Position numbers and translations under genes: made by a program
In this document: piece by piece, positions 43,484 to 52,955 of the stretch
Numbering within the stretch: position 1 is the first letter of the stretch
Layout of the letters: each line of letters starts with the position of its first letter
Assembly (NCBI GenBank): GCA_002163975.1
Contig: CP019636.1
Location: forward strand, 7,009,501 to 7,073,500
Length of the DNA: 64,000 bases
DNA from: Nostocales cyanobacterium HT-58-2
GTDB taxonomy: Bacteria > Cyanobacteriota > Cyanobacteriia > Cyanobacteriales > Nostocaceae
Direction: 5' to 3'
The notes under the pieces: model-generated
The model's input: only the letters and a program-made list of their open reading frames with translations
The model's database searches: none
What the model was told of the DNA's origin: nothing

Positions 43484-45010
43484 CTAAAGTCTGCGCCAGC
43501 GGCGACCATCCTGGTTGATCAACAATTCTGCTTCGGCTGGTTCCCAAGTGCCAGCTTCATACCGGGGAACAGATGCCGGGTCTGCAGGCGCATCCCAAAC
43601 GGAAAGGATTGGTGTGACAACCCGCCAAGCGGCTTCTACTTCGTCTCCCCGTGTAAACAATGTCTGATCGCCCATCATACAATCTAAAAACAACCGATCA
43701 TAGGCATCGGAAGTTGCTTGTATGCCAAAGGAACCATAAGTAAAGTCCATGTCAACAGAACGGGTACGAAATTCCGCTCCTGGCATCTTGACCTCAAAGC
43801 GCAGAGAGATTCCTTCATTAGGCTGAATCCGCATTGCCAAAATGTTGCCAGCCATTTGTTGAGCGGCGGATGGAAACATTCGAGAAGGAACTTCGCGGAA
43901 GTGGATCGAAATCTCACTCACTTTTTTTGGCATTCGCTTACCAGTACGCAGGTAAAACGGAACTCCTTGCCAACGCCAGTTATCAACCAAAAACTTCACA
44001 GCAACATAGGTTGGTGTTGTGGAATTAGGATTAACCCCTGGTTCTTCATGATAACCAGGTACGGGTTGACCCTTCATCCACCCAGCGCTATACTGACCTC
44101 GCACTGCGGAACGATGTAAATTTTGCACATCTGCTAAGCGAGTCGCCTGGAGTACTTTCACTTTTTCCGTACGGATACTGTCGGCATCTAGAGCATTAGG
44201 AGGCTCGATCGCCGTCAGGCAAAAAAGTTGCATTAAGTGATTTTGCAACATATCCCGTAGTGCACCGGAGCTTTCATAGTATCCAGCGCGGTCTTCGACT
44301 CCCACGGTTTCTGCTACAGTAATCTGAACGTGGTCAACAAATTGACGATTCCACAAAGGTTCAAAAATCGCATTGGCAAAGCGAAACACCAGTAGATTTT
44401 GAACTGTTTCTTTTCCAAGGTAATGGTCAATTCGATAGACTTGCTCTTCTTTGCAATATTTCTGTACCACTCGGTTGAGACTTTGGGCAGAAGCCAAGTC
44501 ACGACCAAAGGGTTTTTCAATCACGAGACGATGTTTGTATGGGTCTTCCAGCATTCCGGTAGAACCAAGCTGTCTAATTGCTTCTGGAAAGAAATTCGGT
44601 GCAACAGACAGGTAGAACATCCGGTTTCCACGTGTTCCCCTTTTCTCGTCTAACTCACTTAAGAAATTCTTCAGTTTCTGGTAACTTTCGGGCTTATCAA
44701 TATCACCAGAGCAGTAGAACAGACCTTGGGAGAAGTCTTGCCAAAGTTCCTCTGGACCGACACCGCCATGGGCTTCTTCCATGCCCTTGCGCATCTGTTC
44801 GCGGAAGTATTCGTGGCTCCAGTCCCGACGTGCTACACCAACAATGGTGGTTTCTGGTGGAATGCGCCGTTCTTGTCGCAGTTTGTAAAGTGCTGGTACT
44901 AGTTTGCGCCAAGTAAGGTCACCAGAAGCACCAAAGATCACTATGATCTGAGGTTCGGGCATCCGTTGCTGTTGCAGACCAACCCGCAGGGGATTTTCTA
45001 GCAGACTGAC
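43484..45010 (-). CDS. zwf: Glucose-6-phosphate 1-dehydrogenase
   Basis: 508 residues from ATG 45010 (MVSLLENPLRVGLQQQ), the usual cyanobacterial start; a frame 12 codons longer is not needed. NADP site FGASGDLTWRKL, substrate motif RIDHYLGKET with the catalytic His and Lys. Makes 6-phosphogluconolactone and NADPH, first step of the oxidative pentose-phosphate path; central to dark metabolism and heterocyst reductant supply. Regulated by OpcA and thioredoxin in this group. Follows tal. Confidence 0.97.
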   Translation of the reverse strand, partial: VSLLENPLRVGLQQQRMPEPQIIVIFGASGDLTWRKLVPALYKLRQERRIPPETTIVGVARRDWSHEYFREQMRKGMEEAHGGVGPEELWQDFSQGLFYCSGDIDKPESYQKLKNFLSELDEKRGTRGNRMFYLSVAPNFFPEAIRQLGSTGMLEDPYKHRLVIEKPFGRDLASAQSLNRVVQKYCKEEQVYRIDHYLGKETVQNLLVFRFANAIFEPLWNRQFVDHVQITVAETVGVEDRAGYYESSGALRDMLQNHLMQLFCLTAIEPPNALDADSIRTEKVKVLQATRLADVQNLHRSAVRGQYSAGWMKGQPVPGYHEEPGVNPNSTTPTYVAVKFLVDNWRWQGVPFYLRTGKRMPKKVSEISIHFREVPSRMFPSAAQQMAGNILAMRIQPNEGISLRFEVKMPGAEFRTRSVDMDFTYGSFGIQATSDAYDRLFLDCMMGDQTLFTRGDEVEAAWRVVTPILSVWDAPADPASVPRYEAGTWEPAEAELLINQDGRRWRRL

Positions 45011-45104
45011 CATAACAATTTTGGATTTTAGAGGTGAAATTTGCAATTAGAGATTGAGAGTTGGGTTGTAGCCAGATTTTAAGCGCTTGCTACAACCCCA
45101 GTGA

Positions 45105-46250
45105 CTACACTGGCGACAACTGTCTGACCTTTGTTTCTAGAGAACTCATTAGGGATTCAAAGGGCTTGACAAATTTATCGATACCATCAACGAGCAATTC
45201 GTCCATCACTTTGTTGATATCGATGTTGATGTCTGGGTCTTTGAGACTTTCTATGAGTTGGTACGCTTCTTCTACACCTGTTTCAATACGGCTTGCGACA
45301 TCGCAATGGTCAGCGCAAGCTTCAATCGTTACAGGTGGCAGGGTGTTAACTGTGTCAGGACCAATCAACTCATCGACATACATCACGTCGCTGTAGCTGG
45401 GGTCTTTGGTGCTGGTGCTTGCCCACAGTAGGCGTTGTACGTTAGCACCTTTGGCAGCCAAAGCTTTCCATTGCTCAGTCTGAATAATCTTTTTGTACTC
45501 TTGATAAGCAATCTTAGCGTTGGCGATCGCGACTTTTCCTTTGACAGATTTGAGCTTGGCTTCTACAGTAATGTCATCAACGCCTTTTTTCAACTTGGCG
45601 TCAATCTTACCGTCAATGTTGCTGTCAATGCGGCTGAGGAAGAAGCTGGCTACAGAGGAAATTTTGCTAATGTCTTGACCTTGTGCCACCCGTTTTTCTA
45701 AGCCGCGAATGTAAGCCCAAGCTGTATTGACGTAACTTTGAACGGAGAATAGCAAGGTGACATTGACGCTGATTCCTTCTGAGATCACTTGCTCAACGGC
45801 TGGCAAACCCGCGTCTGTACCGGGAATTTTAATCATGAGATTGTCACGACCAATTTCTTGGTAGTAGCGACGGGCTTCTTTGATTGTTGCCTCGGTATCA
45901 TGAGCAATGGTTGGTGGAACTTCGATGCTGACATAACCATCCAATCCATCTGTTGCATCATAAACAGGGCGGAGGATATCACAGGCGTTACGGATATCTG
46001 CAAAGGCTAGCGATTCATAAATTTTGTATGTTGGTAATCCAGCACGGACTCCAGCTTCAATATCGGCATCATAAATTGCGTTACCCGCGATCGCTTTTTC
46101 AAAAATCGCTGGGTTAGAGGTAATTCCACAAATTCCTTTATTTTCAACGAGCTCTTTGAGCTCTCCAGATTGAATAATATCACGGCTCAAATTATCCATC
46201 CAGATGCTTTGACCGTACTTCTTGATTTCTAATAGTTGATTAGTTGCCAT
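45105..46250 (-). CDS. tal: Transaldolase
   Basis: 381 residues, the length typical of cyanobacterial Tal encoded beside zwf. Active-site Lys in MIKIPGTDAGLPAVE; DGYVSIEVPP and ITSNPAIFEKA near the start. Transfers the dihydroxyacetone unit between sedoheptulose-7-P and glyceraldehyde-3-P. Second gene of the fbp-tal-zwf-opcA set; 202 bp after fbp with AT-rich repeats between, so a separate promoter is possible. Confidence 0.97.
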   Translation of the reverse strand: MATNQLLEIKKYGQSIWMDNLSRDIIQSGELKELVENKGICGITSNPAIFEKAIAGNAIYDADIEAGVRAGLPTYKIYESLAFADIRNACDILRPVYDATDGLDGYVSIEVPPTIAHDTEATIKEARRYYQEIGRDNLMIKIPGTDAGLPAVEQVISEGISVNVTLLFSVQSYVNTAWAYIRGLEKRVAQGQDISKISSVASFFLSRIDSNIDGKIDAKLKKGVDDITVEAKLKSVKGKVAIANAKIAYQEYKKIIQTEQWKALAAKGANVQRLLWASTSTKDPSYSDVMYVDELIGPDTVNTLPPVTIEACADHCDVASRIETGVEEAYQLIESLKDPDINIDINKVMDELLVDGIDKFVKPFESLMSSLETKVRQLSPV

Positions 46251-46311
46251 GACCGTATTGTTTGACTCCTGCTGAATAATGTGTCCAAGTAACGTTTTTT
46301 CGGTTGTTTGC

Positions 46312-46404
46312 GAACTATTGGTTGTGGCTTATTGGTTGTTAGTTGTTCTACTTACCAATTACTACTAACCATTAATCAATAACTGCTAACCACTAACCTC
46401 TGAC
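46312..46404. repeat. Short STRR-like repeats between fbp and tal
   Basis: Repeated TTGGTTGT and TAACCACTAACC/ACTACTAACCATTA units. Similar in kind to the block between zwf and opcA. Confidence 0.5.
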
Positions 46405-46452
46405 TTATGGCTGACGTGCTTTTGTACTCAAAACGGAAATTTTCACACTTTT

Positions 46453-47502
46453 TTAGTGACCGTTTTGAATGAAAGACTCTACCTTGGCAACATCTTTTGG
46501 GCTTCCAATGATCAAGGGCGTGCGCTGATGCAGTTTTTTCGGTACCATGTCTAAAACATTGACGTGTCCTGTGGTGGCGCGACCGCCTGCTTGCTCAATA
46601 ACAAAGGCTAGGGGAGCAGATTCATACAGCAAGCGTAGTTTTCCTTCTGGTTTAGGAAGTGTCCCTGGGTAAAGAAAAACACCACCTTGAAGCAAAATTC
46701 TGTGGATGTCACTTACCATTGCCCCACTATAGCGAGCGGTGTAGCCTTCTGTTCTGTGGACATAGCGAACGTATTCCCGAATTGATTCATCCCACTGCCA
46801 AAAATTCCCCTCGTTAACGCTGTATATGGGACCATGTTCAGGAATCCGGATGTTTTCTTCTGTGAGGATAAACTCCCCTAAACTGGGATCAAGAGTAAAC
46901 GAATGAACTCCCTTACCAATAGTATAGACCAGCATTGTGCTGGGACCATACAGTATGTATCCCGCTGCAATTTGCTTGCGCCCAGGAGTTAGCAGATCAG
47001 CAGCTTCACCATTGAGGTCAGTTCCCTCTTGTTGCCGAATCGCGAAGATAGAACCCAAACTGAGATTTGTATCAGTGTTGGATGAGCCATCAATCGGGTC
47101 ATACAAAAGAGTGTAACGACCAATGGGACAGTTTTCAGGAATATAGTAAGGGTTTTCCATTTCCTCGGAAGCTAAGCGACAGACTAAACCGCTTTGCTTG
47201 AAAACCGAGATAAAGACATCATTGGCATAGACATCCATCTTTTTGACGGATTCTCCCTGCACATTGACTTCCCCTGTAAACCCAAGAACCCCTTCCATTA
47301 AGCCTGCGCGGCTCAAGCGACGAGCAATCAGTTTGCCTGCAAGGGCAATCCGATTCATCAGCGCACTCAGATCCTGCGCTTCTGGCGAAAAGCTCTGAAG
47401 TTGCTGTAGGACATGACGGGATAATGTTGTACAATCTCGATCTAACGCCTTGTCAGTTACTTCATTGGTAACCGACTCTAAAGTTTCCGGCGCTCTTGCC
47501 AT
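46453..47502 (-). CDS. fbp: Fructose-1,6-bisphosphatase, class I
   Basis: 349 residues. Metal- and substrate-site motifs: EEMENPY, LYDPIDGSSNTDTNLSLGSIF, and YSGAMVSDIHRILLQGGVFLYPG. Class I (FbpI), one of two FBPases in cyanobacteria, the other being the dual FBPase/SBPase. Drives the cycling of hexose phosphates through the oxidative pentose-phosphate path. First gene of the set. Confidence 0.97.
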   Translation of the reverse strand: MARAPETLESVTNEVTDKALDRDCTTLSRHVLQQLQSFSPEAQDLSALMNRIALAGKLIARRLSRAGLMEGVLGFTGEVNVQGESVKKMDVYANDVFISVFKQSGLVCRLASEEMENPYYIPENCPIGRYTLLYDPIDGSSNTDTNLSLGSIFAIRQQEGTDLNGEAADLLTPGRKQIAAGYILYGPSTMLVYTIGKGVHSFTLDPSLGEFILTEENIRIPEHGPIYSVNEGNFWQWDESIREYVRYVHRTEGYTARYSGAMVSDIHRILLQGGVFLYPGTLPKPEGKLRLLYESAPLAFVIEQAGGRATTGHVNVLDMVPKKLHQRTPLIIGSPKDVAKVESFIQNGH

Positions 47503-48094
47503 TTTTATCCTCCCTAGAGACTAGGTGTTTATTTGGTTCATCCCGTGTGTTGCAACTTTTGGTTGCTGCCTCTATCTTAGAAAGGTAATTTGACAACTTA
47601 AATGTGATTTTAGATAAACTAAAGAAATGAACCACCTGTTGGTCTCTTGCAAAGCTAAGTGATCCGTTTACAATGCTTCACTTGAGTATGTCTACTTATT
47701 CAACATAGAAATTCAGATACACTAGTTTCTTGAGAGACTGGACTATACGCTCATACTAGACTTGGTGAAGAAATCAGTAAACTTGATAGACGCAAGAAAC
47801 ACTGACGACTGTGAAGGTTGTTGTTATGTCACCACTTGCAGAGACAGCCAGAGAATATGTTGGGAAAAAACCAAAAGAAGCAATTTTTCCGCATCTTATG
47901 TGTTAAACCTTGCTAAGTATAGTTTAGCATTTTAAAAACCGACTCGTCATGACTATTGTTTTGGAGTCACAACTTGTCGGGGATAACTTTCTTTGAATTG
48001 TTTTAATTTATTGCTTCTAGATATTTCAACGCTCAATAGCTTGCATAACTAGAAAACGATTTGCTACTATGATAGTCCATTACTACTAAGACTG
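47503..48094. other. 592-bp intergenic region upstream of fbp
   Basis: Should contain the fbp promoter. A 26-codon frame, ATG 47826 to TAA 47904-47906, reads MSPLAETAREYVGKKPKEAI and then six residues ending in Cys. It has no SD and no recognised family, so it is noted but not called. Weak hairpin GCTAA/TTAGC near 47910-47930. Confidence 0.35.
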
Positions 48095-48370
48095 TTACCT
48101 TTTCACCCAGCTACCTCGTCGCTCTTCCTCGCGCGGTTTAGCCTTATTAACTCTGAGTTGGCGACCCATCCATTCAGCACCATCCAACTCTGTAATGGCC
48201 GCATCCTCTTGGGCATCTTCGCTCATATCTACAAATGCGAAACCGCGCACTCGACCAGTGTCGCGGTCAGTAGGTAAGACAACTCTTTTGACCTCGCCGT
48301 ATTCTGCAAATACTACTTTTAAATCTGCTTCTGTGGCGCGGTAGGAGAGATTTCCAACGTAAATAGTCAT
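48095..48370 (-). CDS. RRM RNA-binding protein (Rbp type)
   Basis: 91 residues from ATG 48370 (MTIYVGNLSYRATEADL). RNP2 is IYVGNL and RNP1 RVRGFAFVDM, followed by a short basic/acidic tail (EEERRGSWVKR) rather than the long Gly-rich tail of RbpA. These proteins bind mRNA, are often cold-induced, and in some cyanobacteria help localise photosynthetic mRNAs. The frame upstream to 48508 lacks family resemblance and probably corresponds to a 5' leader, which is typical for cold-regulated rbp genes. Confidence 0.93.
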   Translation of the reverse strand: MTIYVGNLSYRATEADLKVVFAEYGEVKRVVLPTDRDTGRVRGFAFVDMSEDAQEDAAITELDGAEWMGRQLRVNKAKPREEERRGSWVKR

Positions 48371-48820
48371 GTGAATCACGTAAGTCGCAACGAAAAGCAA
48401 AGAATTCAACTTGAAAACAGTCAAAACGAATAGCAAGCATTGCTTTCGCCTCGTCTGCTGCACCAATGACAAATGACTTAGTAGGAAAGCACGCAAACAC
48501 AGTGCCACCTTATTAACAAGTCAAGCAGTGATCATGCTGAATTTTTGCATACGCCCCATATCATACCTGATTGTGTCAATTTTCAAAGTATGAGATTTTA
48601 CAAAGACTTATAAATTAAGATTAGCTTGGCTTATAAGTGCATATATACTTATAGTTGAGAAGACAAGTTGTCAAATACACCTATTTTTGAGATACGAATA
48701 TTTTCCCAGAACTTAAACGAAGATTTTAGAGCGATACACCAAGAAAACAAAACGAACCAAACAGACTTGGTTCGTGAATAAATAAGCTCTTTGAGCAGAT
48801 ATGTTGACGGGAACTAAATT
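48371..48820. other. Intergenic region with rbp leader and terminator of the next gene
   Basis: 450 bases. Probable 5' leader of the rbp gene at its left end and the terminator at 48745-48774 at its right; nothing else is seen. Confidence 0.4.
48745..48774 (-). terminator. Rho-independent terminator of the 77-residue gene
   Basis: On the minus strand CGAACCAA-GTCTGT-TTGGTTCG forms an 8-bp hairpin followed by TTTTGTTTTCTT. It lies about 45 bases after the stop codon at 48821. Confidence 0.8.
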
Positions 48821-49054
48821 TTATTCGATGTTAATTGACTGAGGACCACTCGCTTTGCCATTATGTGCCTCGGTGGTTGCAGTGGTTGTGCTTGAAGTCG
48901 TGTGAGTACTTGATCCAAGTTGTTGAGAGAGCCAGCTTTTAACAGGGTCATCAGCAAGGTTGAGTCGAAGCAAACCAGAGACGAACCCACCTAGAAATGA
49001 GACTGGGTGCTGGGTGAATTGTTTAAATATTGGTGACAACTCATCAAAGAACAT
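48821..49054 (-). CDS. Small conserved cyanobacterial-type protein, function unknown
   Basis: 77 residues from ATG 49054, supported by CCAGGAGA 7 bp upstream; the longer frame to 49096 is not needed. The N-terminal 45 residues (FDELSPIFKQFTQHPVSFLG, LLRLNLADDPVKSWLSQQ) look conserved and helical with a hydrophobic stretch. The tail is Ser/Thr-rich and disordered. Has its own terminator. Family not named. Confidence 0.65.
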   Translation of the reverse strand: MFFDELSPIFKQFTQHPVSFLGGFVSGLLRLNLADDPVKSWLSQQLGSSTHTTSSTTTATTEAHNGKASGPQSINIE

Positions 49055-49253
49055 GAAGAATCTCCTGGCACTTAGTGAAAAACTATAACTTTTCAATTGA
49101 TCGTAACGTGTCGGGCGATACTTTCCTTAGCAGGTTATCGTTTTAGAGGCTTTGAGTGCTGTGTCAAAAGTCAAGCTGATACTGCACCTATGAAAAATGG
49201 AATAAGCAGTGGCATCTTATTATAGGGCGCTTCTCAATTTAATAAACCAGGGG

Positions 49254-49280
49254 ATAGGGGCGGCAATGCCGTGCCCCTAT
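49254..49280. repeat. Palindromic interspersed repeat (ATAGGGGC type)
   Basis: ATAGGGGC-GGC-AAT-GCC-GTGCCCCTAT is a near-perfect hairpin beyond the end of nrdJ. The 'ATAGGGGCACGGCATTGCCGT' motif is widespread between cyanobacterial genes. May stabilise or terminate the nrdJ transcript. Confidence 0.6.
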
Positions 49281-49349
49281 GAAAATCTGTGGTTCAATTC
49301 ACTGAAAATAGCTATAACTAGAACCACCGCTCTTATTCTCGAATATTAT

Positions 49350-50420
49350 TTACATCGAATTTTGTTCAGGCATCATGCATTTATCAGAGTCGCAACCTGC
49401 AGGTCCTGCTTCCATTAACTCACCAAAATCATAGCGGCTCAAAACAGTGTGAAAATCATCAGTTTTGCGACGCATTTCGACTTGCTTAATGAACTGCTCG
49501 TACCGTTGTTTTGTTATTGGCTCAAATGGCAAGCGAGGAAAAGTTTGAAGGTCATCAAACCGCGCTAGAAGTGCAGCGCTAATATAGCCTTCATCATCTC
49601 GGATAGTTTCATATATGCGAGTTCCTAAAGCTTCAACTTCATTTTCTCGCAACTCAATGGTAGCAGAGGTGTTATGTGTAACATAGAATTTCTGCACTTG
49701 CATATAAAAATCCATCTGAGCGATCGCATTAAATTGACTGATGTCTATTTCATCAGCACCTGGTAAATCAGCCCAGGAAACAGCAACCGGAATTTCTACC
49801 AACCATTCACTCACTCGTGGATCAAAGGGATCATTTAACAAGTTACCCTGTTCATCTTTGTCAGATTGAGAGGGAATGACATTGTATCCATAGTCAATAC
49901 AAGCCAAAGCTACAGGATCATTTTTACGGAAGGTAATCCGACGAATAAATCTTTGCGCTTTTGGGGGATGCCATCCAGGGCTGGCACCTGTTAATAATGA
50001 CTTGGTACCGCTTGGTTGGACCGTTGTACAGCGATTTGGACGCTTTAGACCGTGGCGATCGCAATAATCCCAAATAACGCGATGCACAGTATCTTTCCAA
50101 AAACTGAGATATTCTTGCTCTTGACGCTTGAACGCTAATCCTTGAGAGGTTGCAGGTCTTCCTTGTTCCCACCAGCGCAACCAATCAACTCCAAAAGCAT
50201 GAACAAAGAAATCAAATAACCCTGTGAAAGAAACACCCACAATCGGGTCTACTTTCCGGCTGTACTGATAGCGAGGTTCAACAAATTCGTGATGTAAAAG
50301 TGCTGCTACAGACAGTGCACCAGCGGTGAAAGCCTCCTCTTGTTCTTTGTAGTTAGTTGGATCAATTTGATTGAGGTGAACTTCAGACAAATTACAGTGA
50401 AAATTTGAGCCGATAATTTC
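49350..50420 (-). CDS. nrdJ: Class II (B12-dependent) ribonucleotide reductase, exon 2
   Basis: 356 residues after splicing, beginning EIIGSNFHCNLSEVHLN; the first Glu completes the catalytic NPCGE motif. Later PSGTKSLLTGASPGWHPP is the phosphate/specificity region, and the C-terminal GCDSDKC holds the redox-active cysteine pair that recharges the active site. Joined to exon 1 the enzyme is 765 residues, normal for monomeric class II enzymes. It makes deoxyribonucleotides with adenosylcobalamin and needs no oxygen. As a free reading frame it would start with TTG that is really the last three intron bases. Confidence 0.95.
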   Translation of the reverse strand, partial: EIIGSNFHCNLSEVHLNQIDPTNYKEQEEAFTAGALSVAALLHHEFVEPRYQYSRKVDPIVGVSFTGLFDFFVHAFGVDWLRWWEQGRPATSQGLAFKRQEQEYLSFWKDTVHRVIWDYCDRHGLKRPNRCTTVQPSGTKSLLTGASPGWHPPKAQRFIRRITFRKNDPVALACIDYGYNVIPSQSDKDEQGNLLNDPFDPRVSEWLVEIPVAVSWADLPGADEIDISQFNAIAQMDFYMQVQKFYVTHNTSATIELRENEVEALGTRIYETIRDDEGYISAALLARFDDLQTFPRLPFEPITKQRYEQFIKQVEMRRKTDDFHTVLSRYDFGELMEAGPAGCDSDKCMMPEQNSM

Positions 50421-50738
50421 CAATTTGTTACCCTAGAGGCTTTTTATCCCCTAGTTCTACGAGTTCCTTATTCCCCGTAGATCCGACTATATTTTCTACT
50501 TATGATTGAAAATCACATAAGTAGCCGGAGACTCGTGGAGCCGTTCTTAATAACGGGGGTAAAACCCAGATTATATTCTTTTTAAACTCCAGATGTGACT
50601 GTTTATTCACGGTTTAAAAAGGTTCACTCTCTAGTCTGTACGGTGTTAGAGGTGCTTTAGTTCCTCTGATTACCTCGGTATTCCCAATCGCAGGGTTCAC
50701 CGAATTTCCCCGGTTTTTTACGTGAGGCAAAACTACTT
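50421..50738 (-). ncRNA. Group I intron in nrdJ (318 nt)
   Basis: Splice sites are fixed by protein homology and pairing: exon 1 ends ...CCGTGTGGT (50739) and exon 2 starts GAAATTATC (50420). The intron begins AAGTAG and ends in G (ACAAATTG), the required omega-G. The exon tail CGUGUGGU pairs with the internal guide GCCUCACG (50728-50721), with the obligatory U-G wobble at the splice site. Core elements in order: P/Q-like AAATTCGGTGAACCCTGCGA, R-like ACAGACTAGA and S-like AAATATAGTCGG (P7 GACTA/TAGTC). No homing endonuclease ORF. Small, subgroup IC3-like. Self-splicing is expected. Confidence 0.93.
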
Positions 50739-51965
50739 ACCACACGGATTTAATCCATAGCGAGCTAAACGATGTTCTAACTCAATTTCGGGAATTTGAG
50801 GATAATGCTCTTGTAACCAATCTTTAGCTTTCCCCAAAGCATAAGCCTTGAGAAAATCTACTTTTTGTTCATAATTTCTGATAAGGTCGCAGTTAGCTCT
50901 CGCGACTGCTTCACCTGCCCATTGAATCGCACCTTCACCACTGTAATACTGTTTGCGGACAGCATCAATACATTCTTCTAATGTGGGTTTCTGGTGAAAC
51001 ACTCTCGTATGGTTTGCCATCCTCAGAGCATCCCGCTCTGGATCGATGCGCCAATTACCATTTTCATCCTGTTGCCAGAGATTTGCCTTAGCATCGGCAA
51101 ATAAATTATCGTCACTAGAACCTTGACGCATGCCAGCTGAACGCCTAATGTTACCGGCAACAATTGTGACAGCAGCTTGGTCAATCAATAAACAGCATTC
51201 AACAGAGTTTAACTGTCTTCCTACAGCTTTATTCAGGATCGATGCACAACGCTCGTACAGTTCTGGCAATTTGACAGGATTCGCAACGCCTCCAAAGCCA
51301 TTTAGCGGCTCACCAGCTTGACGTACATCGCTAATATCAACAATGACTTGGATCTCTCCAGAAAAGCGTTCATCGGTTGAGAGTTCCAATAGGCTTTGAT
51401 ATGATTTCACCCAACCTTGACGGCTATCACCAACGAAAAGGGTGACGAGATTGCCTTCTACTTTTACCTCTGTCTTCTCACGACGCTCATCACGAGGAAT
51501 ACTACCAAGCTCGCCACGCACTGTAATATGCAAGCGATTGCGGATGGGGGGCAGCTGATTAATATACTGTGGTTCTAGAACTGCTCCAGTACCGCAGCCC
51601 ATCATTGCTAAATCCATCATCAACCCGAAAGCGTTCCAGTCTTGCAAGTTGGTAGAAGTGCAGTTATACGCCCCAGAAAAGTTCCTTTGCTCTTTTAACC
51701 AGTTGGTACCACCAACCCACAACCAACGTCCACTAGGTAATGCTTTTAGGTTTCGCTGCATCCGCTCTAGGATGTCAGCCTCATGGGGAAGCAGCTTCCC
51801 TAGAGTTATTAAGCCTTGGAGGGTGCGATCGCACACCTGCTCCCAGTTCTCCCTGACGCCAGCCTCTTTACGGCGGCTGTAGGTTCTAAAAAAGACTGGG
51901 TTGGCAGCTGGGGCGGTTTCTGGAAATTTTGCACTCTGGCGTTTTTGTTTTAGCTCACGAACCAT
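50739..51965 (-). CDS. nrdJ: Class II (B12-dependent) ribonucleotide reductase, exon 1
   Basis: 409 residues up to Gly of NPCG, after which the unspliced frame hits a stop (AAG TAG, 50733). Motifs: GRWLWVGGTNWLKEQRNFSGAYNCT near residue 75, GCGTGAVLEP, NGFGGVANPVKLPELYE, and AAVTIVAGNIRRSAG. The Cys of NPCG is the thiyl-radical residue. The N-terminus (VRELKQKRQSAKFPETAPAA) lacks an ATP-cone. Unspliced transcript would give a dead, truncated enzyme, so intron removal is needed for function. The gene ties to cobalt uptake and cbiA in this window. Confidence 0.95.
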
Positions 51966-52103
51966 AGATAATCAAGCCTTGTTGCTCGCTGACATGCTGA
52001 CATAGATTACGACTATACGCCAAGTGAATGAGAGGGTAAAGATTGAAAAATTGTTAGATTTGCGCTACGTGTAAAGCTGCACTGATTACAGTATAATATT
52101 CGT

Positions 52104-52685
52104 ATGTTTGTTGCCCCTTGGCGTTCTCTTATCGCCCGTGCCCTTCATCGTAATCGTAGCCAGCCATACTCGCGCTACTTTCAACTGGCAACTGTCCAAG
52201 CTGACGGACGCCCTGCTAATCGTACTGTTGTTTTCCGGGGCTTTCTAGGCGATACCAATCTGCTTAAAATCATCACCGACACACGTAGTCAGAAAATTGA
52301 CCAAATACTTGATCAACCTTGGGCAGAAGTTTGCTGGTACTTTACCGTAACTCGTGAACAATTCCGTATTTCAGGAGAATTGGCGCTCATCGATGCAAGT
52401 CATTCTAACCCAGAACTGCAAAAAGCGCGTCGGTCAACGTGGCAAGACCTTTCAGATAATGCCCGTTCACAATTCGCTTGGCCCCCTCCTGGAAAAACTA
52501 GAGGTCAGCAAGAGGCTTTCTCACCGCCACCTCCTGATCCCGCTAACCCCCTACCTAACTTTTGCCTGTTATTACTCGATCCAATTGAGGTGGATCACCT
52601 AGAACTGAGGGGCGATCCCCAAAACCGTTGGTGTTATTTGCGAGATCAATTTAACACTTGGTCTACTACTGAGATTAACCCATAA
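52104..52685 (+). CDS. FMN-dependent PPOX-type flavoprotein (Npun_F5749-like)
   Basis: 193 residues. Split-barrel PNPOx fold: SRYFQLATVQADGRPANRTVVFRGF near the N-terminus, WAEVCWYFTVTREQFRISGE in the middle, and C-terminal FCLLLLDPIEVDHLELRGDPQNR. It is shorter than PdxH and lacks its C-terminal signature, so true pyridoxamine oxidase activity is doubtful. A Pro-rich loop FSPPPPDPANPLPN is typical of the cyanobacterial group. Binds FMN by inference. Confidence 0.85.
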   Translation: MFVAPWRSLIARALHRNRSQPYSRYFQLATVQADGRPANRTVVFRGFLGDTNLLKIITDTRSQKIDQILDQPWAEVCWYFTVTREQFRISGELALIDASHSNPELQKARRSTWQDLSDNARSQFAWPPPGKTRGQQEAFSPPPPDPANPLPNFCLLLLDPIEVDHLELRGDPQNRWCYLRDQFNTWSTTEINP

Positions 52686-52873
52686 AGAATTTCTACTCAG
52701 TAATGAGCTTAGTTCAGGTGATCGCGTATCTTGTCTTTGATTTACTCAATACAAAAGATACATAGGCAGAAGAAATTATAATTACTCACTAATAATTTAC
52801 AAGAATTCACCAAAATTTTGGTGATAACAAATCTTGTTGGCTTCAGTACAGTTGTATGTGGTGTTGCTTACAA

Positions 52874-52913
52874 AGCAAAACAGCCAAGGAACAAGTTCCT
52901 TGGCTGTTTTGCT
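52874..52913. terminator. Bidirectional terminator, perfect 18-bp stem
   Basis: AGCAAAACAGCCAAGGAA (52874-52891), loop CAAG, then the exact complement (52896-52913). A-rich and T-rich outer arms give a T-run on both strands. It sits between the convergent flavoprotein and cysE genes and can stop both. Confidence 0.88.
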
Positions 52914-52955
52914 ATTCAAACTCCTTCACTAATGAAAGATTGACTAATTTGTGAG

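Noticed and set aside
47826..47906. 26-codon mini-frame upstream of fbp
   Set aside because: Plausible amino-acid composition but no ribosome-binding site and no known relative; conservation would have to be shown.
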